Positions 46,829 to 58,642 are shown, counted from the stretch's first letter. The stretch is 64,000 nucleotides of DNA from Oegoconia quadripuncta (GCA_949316235.1 OX438747.1:27160618-27224617); one strand, 5' to 3'. Notes: generated by a model from the sequence alone, not told the origin. Numbers and translations: made by a program.

Positions 46829-47159
46829 TGAATACGATAATAATGACGATTGGTTCAGAATTGACACAGCAAACTGCAAAAGAAAATGTCCGAAGTTACG
46901 GTCGTACGAAGCGAATTTCGTTAGAGAATAGACCCCCCCGGCTAAAGCGAGACATTTCACCCTTTACTCTGCTATCACAACGATCAATTAACCATGTACC
47001 CTCCCGAGAATCGAACCCTGTGTTGTTTTGCCGAATTAGCATTACGCCCTTTGATCTCGGGGTAATAGCGTTCTCACGACATGTTCGTAAGCTATTTAAA
47101 GTGATCTCCCACGGATACGTATTTTGGTGTCATTTGAAGAGTTGATGATCATTGAAACG
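46829..47159. other. stretch with a tRNA-like reverse block
   Basis: 46990-47060 on minus contains a B-box-like GGGTTCGATTCTCGGGAGGG, so it may be another SINE head. Too diverged to classify. Confidence 0.3.
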
Positions 47160-47355
47160 TCTGTCAAAAGTCAAAGTCGAAAATGCTTTATTTTGTAGGT
47201 ACACATAAATCTGACTACTTTAAGTGTACCCTACACTTAAAGTAGTCAGATTTTAAATTTTTAAGCTACTGCTTGTTCAAAAGACAATTTTGCTCTGAGA
47301 AGAACAAGCAAGAAGTTCGAGTGGTCGCTCTTTAAAAATAGGTTTTTATAAAAAA
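47160..47355 (-). mobile_element. LINE-a 3' end with perfect 22-bp hairpin
   Basis: TCAAAGTCGAAAATGCTTTA, CTGAGAAGAACAAGCAAGAA. 47207-47228 and 47232-47253 are perfect reverse complements with a 3-nt loop. Confidence 0.8.
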
Positions 47356-47365
47356 ACGGTTTTCC

Positions 47366-47680
47366 TTTTTTTTATGCACAACGGGTTGGCACTTGACCTC
47401 AATCACACCTGATGTTAAGTGAAGATGAGGTCGAAGGTGGAGGCGTACTGACCCGGAAACACCAACACATTTGGGGGACTGGCTGTCTTATCTCTGACAT
47501 CCGGAACACAACAATGCTATTAACATTGTTGTTTGACGGCAGATTTAGATAAGATGGTGGTAGCTAGCCAGGGGGACATTTAAAATGCCCTACCACCAAA
47601 ACATGTACCCCGCTGGGGATCGAACCAGCGACCTCCGAATCGTAAACCCAATGTTGTTTACATTGAGCCACGGAGGCGAT
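47366..47680 (-). mobile_element. SINE-A, full length with head deletion
   Basis: TTTTTTTTATGCACAACGGG to TTGAGCCACGGAGGCGATT; AACCAAACCGAGTACTTA is deleted. Confidence 0.87.
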
Positions 47681-47709
47681 TGCGATATCATTTGTTGAAT
47701 GTCAATTTA

Positions 47710-47905
47710 AATCTAATTAAGATAGTATATTATAAAATATCAGACTATTTAGATGATAAACATCCATGGGCATATCCAGCTCGTTCCACTCCAGTTTCTA
47801 GCTTGTTCTTCTCAGGGGAAAATAGCCTTTTGGCCAGGGCAGTGGCTTAGAAAATATAAAATTGACCTACAAAAGTAAAGCATTTTTTGACTTTGACTCA
47901 AAGCT
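47710..47905 (+). mobile_element. LINE-a 3' end
   Basis: TATCAGACTATTTAGATGAT, CTTGTTCTTCTCAGGGGAAA, ending AAAGCATTTTTTGACTTTGA. Confidence 0.75.
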
Positions 47906-48330
47906 GGTACTAACAGGTTTTTTTATTTTAACGGCGCAAAAGAGGCAACATGTTCGAACAGGTTTTATTTTCGCTTGAAAATATGTGTGAAACGGTAGGT
48001 ACCATTCGTTTTACGATGAAACAAAGAGAAATTCGAGCGAGAAACAGAAAAAATATACATCGTTTGAGGGAGTGATTTTCGGGCAACGGAGATTACCTCA
48101 CGTACCTTCAATTCACGTACAAAATATTTCGTGAAAAATCTGACAACTGGAATGAAAATGTATTAGAATTTTTTGATTATAAAAAAACAAAAAAATATAT
48201 ATTTTTCATTCAAAATGTGTGAGATAATTTCACGATCGACTCGTAGTGACGTACATACTGTATTTTGATATTACCTACTAAGTAGTGGACACTCTTGCTC
48301 GATTATGTTACCCTGGTACCTGCAGTTATA

Positions 48331-48644
48331 GGCCCGAACAGTCTTGTGACCGGTCTCAAGTAAACGTGTTGATTAATAAATCTAACTTGAGACCTGAAAC
48401 GCACGTGAATACTCTAGCAGTACTCACTTGAGTGAGAGGTGCGCCGAGTTAAACGTATTAAAATGAAACTGAAGACTATCATTCATTCGCCGCTGAGGCG
48501 AATTCTTGAGAAGTGATCTCAGCTGAGTAGACGTCAAGATTGGTTTATAAATTAGTAAGGAGCTTGAGATAGCATCAACTGAACACGCATCTTGGTTGAT
48601 ACAGCATCAAGACTTGTATTGAGATTGATTTATTAATACGGGCC
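48331..48644 (+). mobile_element. MITE-N copy 6
   Basis: GGCCCGAACAGTCTTGTGAC at left (first 30 bp deleted), TTATTAATACGGGCC at right. About 95 bp of flanking sequence is repeated on both sides. Confidence 0.82.
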
Positions 48645-48893
48645 GTAGTGACGTACATGCTGTATTTTGACATTACCTACTAAGTAGTGGACACCCCCTC
48701 CTCGATTATGTTACCCTGGTACCTGCAGTTATAGTCTGGGATTCAAGGACACACACAGCCACGCTCCATACCTTCTTCAGTAGGCGCGTCGTGCAAATTG
48801 ACTCTTGCTCGGTCATGCAAGCCTGGTACGGCTATTACCTATATGTAAGTACGCTGTACGTACGGGTATACCTGTAGAGCATTGGTGTCGACG

Positions 48894-49023
48894 CGGATGT
48901 ATACCAACTAAACTAAACTAAAACCAGTTTTGAAGTGGTGCTGTCGCATCGTACTGTTCCAGGGAGAAAGAGACAGTACTATTTTAAAACTGGTTTTAGT
49001 TTAGTTTAGTTGGTGTACATCCG
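48894..49023. mobile_element. 130-bp element with 38-bp inverted ends
   Basis: Arms 48894-48931 and 48986-49023 (CCAACTAAACTAAACTAAAA and its reverse complement), one mismatch. Tiny MITE or hairpin inside the satellite-like array. Confidence 0.8.
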
Positions 49024-49191
49024 AATCGATACTGGTGTCTACTTTCAGTAGGCGCCGTGCAGAGTGACTGTCGATCAGTTATGTTAGCTTGGTACGGGCG
49101 GTCACTAGGCTGGGGTCCAACGTGGCAATAGATGTAGGTCACTGTTTACGTTCAGTAGACGCCGTGCAGCGACTCTTTCTCGATTATGTTA

Positions 49192-49460
49192 AAATCAAAA
49201 ATCAAAATCAAAAAATATTTATTTCGTTGGATAAAAATTTTCACTTGAAAACGTCACATATTTTATCTTATTATTAAAGTTTTTGACGTTATTGCTCATT
49301 CCATTCACAAAGCTGATTCCCCAGAGAAGAACGAGCAACTCAAGGGTTGCTCTTTTAAATAAGTTTGGGTTACAATTATATTAATTGTATAATTAGACTG
49401 AACATCGCCGAGCGGTCTATGTCCATGCTTGCTTATCATCCAGATAGTCAGAAATGTTAG
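49192..49460 (-). mobile_element. LINE-a 3' end
   Basis: AAATCAAAATCAAAAAATAT, CCCCAGAGAAGAACGAGCAA, ATCATCCAGATAGTCAGAAA. Confidence 0.78.
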
Positions 49461-49796
49461 TCATCCATCAGTCTTGAGGTAGCCAATAGAATCACATAGA
49501 GCGGCAACTTATGTAGGCGCCGTGCAAATACTCTTGCTCGTTTATGTTAGCCTGGTACCGGCGGCCATTAGGTTGGGGTCCAAAATACCACGAAGGGCTC
49601 CGGCTACCTTCATTAGGCGCCGTGCAGTGACATTAGTCTCGGGTCTTAAGTTGGACCCAATCTTTGGTAGTTAAAACCTAATCTTCAGTAGCCGCTGCGC
49701 AAAGGACTATCACTCGGTTATGTTACCCTGGTACCGGCTAACAGTAGACTGGGGCCAAGGTAGAGCTGTTGATCAAGTGTTTACAGTAGGAGGAAT

Positions 49797-50253
49797 GAGG
49801 TGGTAGTTTCTGCTAACCCCTGAAGTACATGACAGTGCTTGGGGCGCACCTTGGTATGGGACGCAATTTGTGCTGATACTTTGGCACCGTCCCATATACA
49901 AGGAACTGCGCAAAGAGCTGGAACCGCTGCTGAACAAGCTCAAAGTAACAAGCGCCGTAAATCTGCGTCAATCTCTATAAACCACGAGTTTGCGGCGCTT
50001 GCAGTGGAGATATTGGGCCCGTGGTCTTCTGACACGAAACAATTTGTAAAGGATTTATCCATTAGACTGGTCCACGCCTCTGGAGATGTGAGAGCTGGTG
50101 CCTACTTTGCTCAGCAGTTGAGCTTATGCATTCAGCGGGACAATAGCGCTAGCGTACTAGGTACGCCTCACGGAAGCGAGTTGGACGGCGTATTTTTTCT
50201 ATAAGATATAGGTATTTTTAATAGTGTTTTATAAATTTGTTGTTTCATGTACA
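49797..50253 (+). pseudogene. retroelement G C-terminal fragment, open for 121 codons
   Basis: The plus frame reads GRTLVWDAICADTLAPSHIQ, then [76 protein letters not shown]. These are the conserved C-terminal blocks (VWDxxCxDTLAPSH, VExLGPW, GDxRAGxYxxQ, IQRxNxASVLG) of a metazoan retroelement protein family. 5'-truncated. The part from 50040 is mirrored at 33669-33880. Confidence 0.75.
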
Positions 50254-50533
50254 TACTGACAGTCTCCACAGAGCAGATAGATAATGCTAATCTCCTTGGC
50301 GAGATCATTGGAGTACGTAAATCAACTCACGATAAGTTAGCAGACCGCGTGAGACAGGTGTACGGAATTACTAATAAATTTGTTGAGTGGAAACACACAG
50401 CGACACGTCTCGGTGGTCAGAAGCATTTGATACGTTTGTTTTGTATTTGCAGGGAAAATTTTAAATTCCTTTATTACTTATGATACAAAATGATAACCAC
50501 GAGTTTGCGACGCTTACAGTGGGGACATTGGGT

Positions 50534-50880
50534 CAAAGTCAAAGTTAAAAATGCTTTATTTTGTAGGTACACAAGGTACACTTAAAATAGTCAGATTTTA
50601 AATTTTTTAAGCTACTGTTTGTTCAAAAGCCAATTTTCCCCTGAGAAGAACAAGCAAGAAATTCAAGAGGTTGCTCTTTAAAAAAAAAGGTTTTTATGTT
50701 ACAAAATTATTATTATTTTATATTATAATATTTCATTGTTAATTGTGAAATAGCCTGGTTACGCGAACGGGTTGTTCATGTCCATGAATGTTTATCATCT
50801 AAAAAATCTGATATTTTATAATATGCTTTCTTAATAAGTTTCTGTTTTATAGCATCTTTAATATTTTTAGTAGTTTATTA
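50534..50880 (-). mobile_element. LINE-a C-terminus and 3' end
   Basis: AAAATGCTTTATTTTGTAGG, CCCCTGAGAAGAACAAGCAA, GAATGTTTATCATCTAAAAA. Confidence 0.8.
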
Positions 50881-52840
50881 TTTAGTATTTTAACATGACT
50901 ACCATATTTGTGTGCCAATTTGGCTGATCACAGAGATCATATTTATAAGTTAATGTATCATAACAACCTGTACATCTGTGTATCTCAAATTAAATAAATT
51001 GATTGATTTAAATAAACTGCGGTATTGGACGCCCGTGTGTTGCCAGTTGTGTCATTTTTTATACAATCGGATACATATGTGGGCTCCGCGGTGGATGATT
51101 TACAGCGGGGTCTCCGAACCGCGGTGTTATTTATTGGAGTCCCTAATGTCACTCCCAAAAATCTTTGTTTCAAGTGCTGACTTCCATATCCCTCTTCATA
51201 TATTTACCTAAACCAATATACTACGGACGGTAATCTATCATATTTTCGTACCTTTCTTGCTCGAATTTCAATTGTTCGTAAACGGTAATAAGTAATTTCA
51301 ATTGCCAGTGTGATTATTTTATATAACTTTTTTTCTCATAAACTTATTTTATATATGTTTCACATACAAGAAAAACGGTTAACAGAACTACTTTTTGATG
51401 TTTGACAGATGTTTTACTTACCATAATTTAAATTACTGGAATTACTTTATGTCGAAGTTAACTTTTTCTAGACAACCCTTATCTGTTTTTATAATATATT
51501 AAGAATATTCTGAAAACCAAAACGTCTGGCAATAGATGCTTCGGCTAAACATTCGGTCGAACTTTAAAACATATGTAAATTAAAAAAAATAACATTTGAA
51601 TATCGTACATTCGAACTTCTGTAAAATGCATTTTCGGTGAAATGAAACGATTAAAATTCGAAAAAAAAAAAAATTATTTATAGGTAACCAGTACGGACTT
51701 ACACAAAATCTACGATACAAATCGTTAAGTAAAACAAAAGGGATTAATTGCATTTTTTAACAAAAAAAAAAACGCGCAACTTGTGAAATTCTAACGTGCT
51801 AGTTACATCTAAGGCTAGTTCTGCATGCATGTCGATCTCCCTAAGTCTAATTTAACAGATGTTACTTAAAAATGTAATGACCAGTGAAATTGTTTCTCTA
51901 TTATGGAAATTTTGGCATCCACGATACAGGCCTAGCCTAGTGTGGATGTTACAGCAAATGTATAATTAATTTATGTATGGTCCTTTTTGGTAAATAAACA
52001 TCTTATCTTAACTTAAATCATTATTGCACCGACAATAGATTTCCACATTTCGAAGATTTTACGGACAAAATCGATAACATTTAAAAGAAGTCTAATACAT
52101 CGATAAAGAGTATTAACTAATAATTCTTTTGATATATAACACAATAGTAAATAATTTTTTTTTTTTTCGTAAAATCATCACTCGTAAAATCGCCAAAAGT
52201 TAAAGGTCAATTCAATAACATAACTACCCCTGACATAATCCATAATAGATTAACAAGAGAATATACCACCTCCCTTTACGTACGCTAACCTTTGGATCTG
52301 TGAAGCGGCACGCGACGCATGCGTGCACGCAGTTATAGATCGCATAGATCACGAACGCGTGCGGCGATAGGGTGAGTATGAGGTTTTGAATAAACGGGAC
52401 ATTTAATCTTAAGAATAAAACTTTATTTAATCCATGTAACGACACACATCTAACTAATATTATAAGTGCGAAGTTTTAATGTTTGTTTGTATTTTTTATA
52501 AGTTATTTTCTTGGGAAAACCAACAGATGTTTTACAAATTATCATTTAAACTAAGAAACTGAAAGCCAATTAGAGGTTTCCACTGATAGAACCTACTTAA
52601 ACTTAATAAAAAATAAAAAACTACATTGCAATCAGAGAACGGTTGGTAAAATTAATCTAATTATAAACAATCTATAGATAGGATATCCTTGCATCGCCAA
52701 TCCTAAAAGCAATCGGGTCACAGCAGTATTAGGCTACTTTCCGGCCAAAAAATAACGTCTACTTAATGTGTTCCTTGCCGATGTAACGCTAGTACAAAAC
52801 AGGTCCAAATCAAACTCGTTGCTAAGTAAATTAAAATTCT
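50881..52840. other. 2-kb AT-rich stretch, nothing recognised
   Basis: Short ORFs only; no repeat partner found in the window except a weak LINE-like tail near 51980 (AATAAACATCTTATCTTAAC). Confidence 0.35.
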
Positions 52841-53290
52841 TTTTTTTTTTTATATGAGAGTGCGGCAAACGAGCATGCGGGTCACCTGATGGAAAGCAAT
52901 CACCGCCGCCCATGGACACCCGCAACACCAAAAGGGTCACAGATGCGTTGCCGGCCTTTGAGGAAGGTGTAGGCTCGTTTCTTGAAGGTTCCAATGTCGT
53001 ACTCGTTCGGGAATACCGCTGCCGGAAGTCCGTTCCACAGGGTGGACGTACGTGGTAAGAAGTTTCTTGAGAAACGTACGGTGGTAGACTTCCACTCGTC
53101 CAGGTGATGTGGATGGAAATTTAATTTTCTCCGAGAAGTGTATCGGTTAAATTGAGCAGCGGGTATTAGCTCGAACAGTTCTTCAGAACACTCCCCATGA
53201 AATATGCGATAGAGAATGCAGAGGGACGCGACGTCTCTTCGCAACGCCAGGGGATCCAGTCGGTCAGTGAGACTCTTACTCGCTCGCTGT
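52841..53290 (-). pseudogene. LINE-b C-terminus and 3' end, open for 114 codons
   Basis: The minus frame reads [100 protein letters not shown]. It is the best-preserved LINE-b copy here and defines the family. Ends in ATATAAAAAAAAAA. Confidence 0.88.
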
Positions 53291-53304
53291 ACAAACGCAT
53301 TCTG

Positions 53305-53512
53305 TCTGTTTGTTTATTTGTTTGTTTGTTGCTCAATCACGGCAACACGGATGAACGGATTTGGATACAGATTTGAAATTTGGAATATACCCAGGATTAA
53401 GACATGGGTTATTTTTAATTCCGATAAGTGAGTAGCTCCCGCGCTAAGATAAACACATTTCCGCGATAAAGTTACTCCACGCAGGCGAAGCCGCGGGTGG
53501 AAAGCTAGTATA
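53305..53512 (+). mobile_element. Helitron-like (HL family) copy
   Basis: TTTGTTTGTTTGTTGCTCAA, GGATGAACGGATTTGGATAC, ending GCGAAGCCGCGGGTGGAAAG CTAGTA. Confidence 0.7.
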
Positions 53513-53544
53513 TTATAAATAATTCCAACCGGTCACTCTGGAAA

Positions 53545-53607
53545 TCTATGGGGGAGGCCTATGTTCAACAATGGACGTCTGGTGGCTGATATGATGATGA
53601 AGATCAG
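53545..53607 (+). mobile_element. LINE 3' tail (GATGATGA type)
   Basis: GGGGGAGGCCTATGTTCAAC, AATGGACGTCTGGTGGCTGA, TATGATGATGA: the common RTE-like tail. Confidence 0.65.
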
Positions 53608-53639
53608 ATTGTATAATACAACATGAGATCCTCTCCTTT

Positions 53640-53750
53640 TCGAATCGAGGAAAGATTAAAGTTTTATTGAATCAAAACTTTGCCACTCTAACAGCAATCT
53701 CTATGGCGTTAAAGAAATTGGCAGTGCAGCTGACAGGACACTCGGAGCTA
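53640..53750 (-). mobile_element. LINE-j C-terminal fragment
   Basis: Related to 55575-55745 (CCACTCTAACAGCA, CAGCTGACAGGACAC); decayed. Confidence 0.6.
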
Positions 53751-53754
53751 GATA

Positions 53755-53999
53755 AATAATAAATAATAATAAATGTCTTTGCACAAACACACAGCGCCAT
53801 CTAGGTCCACAGTAAGCATCTAGGCTTATGTTGTGGATACCAGATGGTTGATAAATACATACATAAATGAAAAACATCCATAACTCAGGAACACATGTCT
53901 GTATTCATCATATAAACATATGCCCCTAGCAGGATTCGAACCCGCAACCATTTGGTATAGTAGCAGAGTTTCTAACCACTACACCAAACAGGACGTCGT
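53755..53999 (-). mobile_element. SINE-B, near full length
   Basis: ATGTCTTTGCACAAACACAC, CATATGCCCCTAGCAGGATT, ACTACACCAAACAGGACGTC. Confidence 0.85.
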
Positions 54000-54291
54000 C
54001 AAGATCAATGAACCATCGCCAAACTATTAAAAAATATATTGTAAAATAACTTGTAATTCCTATACAACGGAATCACATGGTCACCCTAATAGTAAAGTTA
54101 ATAATGATCTATCTACAGCACGTGACTGTCACGTGACAGGACAGAGGGACGGAGGGGACGGGTCGTATTTTTTTTAATTTGTCTCTCGTATGGGAACGTG
54201 TATCTCCTGGGAATGAGGTTAGGTTGTATTTAACATTGACGACAAAGTAAAATTTTTAACCCTCGATGAAAAACGAGGGGTGTTGTGTATG

Positions 54292-54624
54292 TTTTTATTT
54301 TATTGCACAACGGATTGGTACTTGACCTCAATCACACCTGATGTTAAGTGAAGATGAGGTCGAAGGTGGAAGCGTACTGACCCGGAAACCCCAACACATT
54401 TGGGGGACTGGCTATCTTATCTCTGACAACCGGAACACAACAATGCTATTAACATTGCTGCTTGGCGGCAGATTTAGATAAGATAGTGGTAGCTAGCCAG
54501 GCGGACATTTAAAATGCCCTACCACCAACCAAACCATGTACTTAAACATGTACCTCGCTGGGGATCGAACCTGCGACCTCCGAATCGTAAACCCAATGTT
54601 GTTTACATTGAGCCACGGAGGCGG
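54292..54624 (-). mobile_element. SINE-A, full length
   Basis: TTTTTATTTTATTGCACAAC to TTGAGCCACGGAGGCGG. Confidence 0.88.
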
Positions 54625-54656
54625 AGTGTGTTTGTGTGCCTTAATAAATAAATAAA

Positions 54657-54999
54657 GGCCCGTATTAATAAACCATTCTCAAGATTTAGAACAGTCTTGT
54701 GATCGGCCTCAAGTAAACGTGTTGATTAATAAACCTAACTGGAGACCTGAACCGCATATTCACATATGCAAAGCAGTACTCACTTGAGAGGTGCGCCGAG
54801 TTTAACGTATTAATAAACGAAACTCAAGACTATCATTCATTCGCCGCTGAGGCGAATACTTAAGAAGTTGATCTCGGCTGAGGAGACCTCAAGATTAGTT
54901 TATAAATTAGCACGGAGCTTGAGATAGCGTCAACTTCCTAAGACGTATCTCAGTTGATACAGCCTCAAGACTTGTATTGAGATTGGTTTATTAATACGA
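54657..54999 (+). mobile_element. MITE-N copy 7, complete
   Basis: GGCCCGTATTAATAAACCAT at left, GGTTTATTAATACG at right. Good full-length example of about 340 bp. Confidence 0.86.
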
Positions 55000-55000
55000 A

Positions 55001-55280
55001 GGCCGTATTTATAAACCAATCCCAACACAAGTCTTGAGGCTGTATCACCCGAGATGCGTCTTAAGAAGTTGAGACGCTATCTTTTTTTTTTATATGAGAG
55101 GGCGGCAAACGAGCATGCGGGTCACCTGATGGAAAGCAATCACCGCCGCCCATGGACACCCGCAACACCAAAAGGGTCACAGATGCGTTGCCGGCCTTTG
55201 AGGAAGGTGTAGGCTAAATTATAAACCAATCTTCTGAGATTATCTCAAGTATTCGTCTCAGCGGCGAATGAATGATAAGA
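55001..55280 (-). mobile_element. MITE-N copy 8, inverted neighbour, split by LINE-b
   Basis: GGCCGTATTTATAAACCAAT to AGTTGAGACGCTATC (55082), then LINE-b, then AAATTATAAACCAATCTTCT to GGCGAATGAATGATAAG. Confidence 0.8.
55083..55214 (-). mobile_element. LINE-b 3' end inserted in MITE-N
   Basis: TTTTTTTTTTATATGAGAGG to GAGGAAGGTGTAGGCT; 132 bp, strongly 5'-truncated, nearly identical to 52841-52975. Confidence 0.85.
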
Positions 55281-55574
55281 ACGAACGGATAATTTCGTTA
55301 TGTTAACCGATTTAAATCATTTAAATTTATTTAATTTTCGCTCTAAAATTATATGTTAGTACCACAGAATATACAAATAGAGATCATTACCATATTTCTT
55401 ACATTTCTATACCAAAAGGCAGGCAGTGCATCATGCGCGGCGTCCTTTGCCTTCATACTTAAAAAGTGTTACCCAGACCGAAAATTCCATCAGATGAGAT
55501 TGGATTTTTCTAACCAGTTCACCAAACAGGTTGTTATTAGTTTTGTGTATCTGGCTGATAATAAGTACTTCTTC

Positions 55575-55745
55575 TTCTTTTCGTGTCGAGGCAAGTTTCA
55601 AATTTTATTGGACCAAAACTTAGCCACTCTAACAGCACCGTCTGTGGCGTTAAGGAGGTCGTCAAAGGTGCAGCTGTCAGGACACGTGGGGCAAGACAAT
55701 ACGTGATCCATTGTCTGTGGGGAGACTCCGCACTCGCATCGATCA
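55575..55745 (-). pseudogene. LINE-j C-terminal fragment with zinc-knuckle motif
   Basis: The minus frame reads RCECGVSPQTMDHVLSCPTC, PDSCTFDDLLNATDGAVRVA, KFWSNKI, stop. The CxCG-QTMDH-CP pattern is typical of LINE ORF2 C-termini. Confidence 0.75.
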
Positions 55746-55779
55746 ATAAGTACTTAAAGTTATTCTATGTATAATCTTC

Positions 55780-56473
55780 ACCCCTTGTCAGCGATGGAGG
55801 CCGTAGACACCGCAGACCGCGCGAAGAGCGTGGAGGTCGATTAGGGAGGCCTATAATTGGCCACCAATGTTCATATTAACTTTTTATGAACGAGCAAATT
55901 CTAAATTGACAACACATCATTTTTGACATCATTGCGTTTCGGTTTTTTGCTACAGTTGCTCTCTGTATATATTTTCTTTATTTTTATTAATATTATAACA
56001 TAGTCTATACGAAAACGAGTAGTTATTTCTTCCACCAGCGCACCGCTCTTAGCTATCGTCGATACCCCATCTCCGCTAACCATGGGGTCATCAAACTTTT
56101 ACCACAAAAAAAAAACGCCAACAAAGCCCTTATCTGTGAATTAGCACGATAATTAATTTAAGGGTCATTCAACGACCGCACGATATATCAACGTCACTAT
56201 ATCTGACGGCTGAATCACACCGATTCATTTCCCTGGCGCAGTCGGTGGGAATTAATAAGCCTATAGCTTAGGATTGGAAGCGATTGTGTGTGGTAGCTTT
56301 TTTAATCGGAAATGGGTTTGAATCTCTGAGCTTGCTTCTGTTAGATAGATAATGAATTTATTACAAACATAACCCAGAAGAACCCTGGTTTTACATGCTT
56401 ATTTTACATTTCGACAGAGACAGAAATAAAAACTTACTTTCTGAGACAAATTTATTTCTTACTAGCATACCTA
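55780..56473. other. stretch without recognised content
   Basis: AT-rich with mixed patches; short ORFs only. Confidence 0.3.
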
Positions 56474-56787
56474 CCGGTTCGTACTTGACCTCAATCACAC
56501 CTGATGTGAAGTGAAGATGAGGTCGAAGGTGGAAGCGTACTGACCCGGAAACCCCAACACATTTGGAGGACTGGCTATCTTATCTCTGACAACCGGAATA
56601 CAACAATGCTATTAACATTGCTGCTTGGCGGCAGATTTAGTACGATGGTGTTAGGTAGCCAGGCGGACATTTAAAATGCCCTACCACCAACCAAACCGAG
56701 TACTTAAACATGTACCCCGCTGGGATCGCACCCGCGACCTCCAAATCGTAAACCCAATGTTGTTTACATTGAGCCACGGAGGCGGTT
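56474..56787 (-). mobile_element. SINE-A, nearly full length
   Basis: CGGTTCGTACTTGACCTCAA to TTGAGCCACGGAGGCGGTT; the A-run tail is missing. Confidence 0.87.
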
Positions 56788-58163
56788 ATCTAATCTATTT
56801 GGAAACCCCCACAAGCTTAAAATTAGCTCAACTATGTTTTCATAAGCTATTAATTTATAATTTTCCTATCATACTCCGACTTTGCAAAGCGAATTCTAAA
56901 ATGTAATATTATTTGTCGTTAAATGTTCGAAATACAAGCCAAAATGCATTCGTGCGATATTAACTGTGAAAATTAAAGGGGCGTTTAGATGGGGTTAGTA
57001 ACTGGATATCAGTTTGTTATGTGATGATTTTACATACACAGTGAATTAGATATGATAAGTAGGTTTAAGTGTATTAAAACACATTACTCGTCTGAACGTC
57101 GCAGTTGGATAACAGATATAAATTCGTGCATTCGACCACTGCACCGCGAGCCCGAGACGCTAAGTTAGCAAATTCCTATTGATAACGCAACCTACGCCCG
57201 CTGGATGGCGCGCTGCGACATTCATTCTCTATTTATAGCTCTTAGGAGCACTACTGTTTTATTATTTTGTGTACTTAATTAACAATAAATTAGGTTCACA
57301 TGGATTCTTAAAAGTCTATTTTCTACCTATATCCTGTGAACCCATAATTAGTTCAATAAATCATATTCTATTCTATTCTTAATAATTCATATATTTATTG
57401 CATTACACATGTCATAGTTACAATACATAGGTAAGTACTAACATACACATGTACCTTGTCAGGCACGTATCTATGTTATTAATGTCGTTTCAATTACCAA
57501 TAGTTATAATTTTTATGAAGCTACATATGTATGTTGTATGTTCAAAGAAAGTGCTCCAATTCAGTCAATCAACAATAAATAAAAAAATAGCAAATTAAAA
57601 GTACACCCTAGAATATAATAAGATGTCCATAATATTAATAATGTCATGCATAAATCCATTTTAGAATGTCAATTAAATTAATAATATCACGCGTAGGTAA
57701 CTTTCCTCTATGTGTCTATTTCTATGTTAGCAATTTTATCTATAATTAATTTGAGAATATTATATAACACTGTCATTATCTTTGCCATATCATTCATATT
57801 TATTATTACACTAGTTCGAAGTTTTTATCGTTAACGAATTCATCTATGCTGTATTAAGATTTACCAATTAACAAAGAATTAAGCTTATGTTTAAAGATAT
57901 ATAGAGAAATAATCACGACTCTAGTGACAATTCAAGTTACTATCTTCATGTAAACAGGCCTCCACGTATTTAGGGGAAGAGTAAAACAATTCTCCAATCT
58001 ATGTAGCTAACTAACCTGTGTTAAATCAGACACAGCTTATAAAATATCAAGCAGTATCTTAACTGCTTTAATCAGTCTCTATGTCTTTTTTAAAACAAAC
58101 TTTTATTAGATTTTAAAAGGTGAAAAATAATTTTATTTCCATTGTAAATAAGCCGTTTTATAA
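56788..58163. other. 1.4-kb AT-rich stretch, nothing recognised
   Basis: Only simple runs (TATTCTATTCTATTCTT near 57365) and a LINE-like TTTATTGCATTACACATGTC tail at 57395. Confidence 0.3.
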
Positions 58164-58441
58164 CTAATAAATATAAATATCCTTATCCTTAGACATACAC
58201 ACAGCGCCATCTAGTTCCACAGTAAGCAACTATAGGCTTGTGTTGTGGATACCAGATGGTTGATATACTACATAAATACATTTTTTTTTGTAAATAAATA
58301 CTTATTATAAATGAAAACATCCATAACTCGGGTACACATGTCCGTATTCATCACACAAACATATGCCCCTAGCGGGATTCGAACCCGCAACCTTTTGGTA
58401 TAGTGGGCAGAGTTGCTAACCACTACACCAAGCAGGTCGTC
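58164..58441 (-). mobile_element. SINE-B, full length
   Basis: ACACAGCGCCATCTAGTTCC, CCTAGCGGGATTCGAACCCG, ACTACACCAAGCAGGTCGTC. Confidence 0.88.
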
Positions 58442-58463
58442 TAATGGCTATTTAATTACTTAT

Positions 58464-58642
58464 GTGGACTTATCCGACTGCTCTTAAACGGTGAAGGAAA
58501 ACATCGTGACGACACCTGCTTGCCTGAGAAATAAAAATTCTAAGGCATGTGAAGTCCCCAACCCGCATTGGGCCAGCGTGGTGGACTATGGCAGTATCAG
58601 TGCAGTGGGATGTTTACGGGCTGAGATGATAATGATGAGATA
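58464..58642 (+). mobile_element. SINE-D, 3' part
   Basis: TCCGACTGCTCTTAAACGGT, TTGGGCCAGCGTGGTGGACT, GCAGTGGGATGTTTACGGGC, GATGATAATGATGA. Confidence 0.78.

Larger units (their letters stand above)
48237..49790. repeat. degenerate tandem array, unit about 110-150 bp, broken by insertions
   Basis: Recurring order: CAGTAGGCGCCGTGCAG, then GACTCTTGCTCGATTATGTT, then CCCTGGTACC, then AGACTGGGGTCCAA. Seen near 48240, 48645, 48775, 49045, 49140, 49510, 49610 and 49690. It is interrupted by MITE-N (48331-48644), a small inverted-repeat element (48894-49023) and LINE-a (49192-49460). Old satellite-like DNA; no ORF. Confidence 0.75.
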
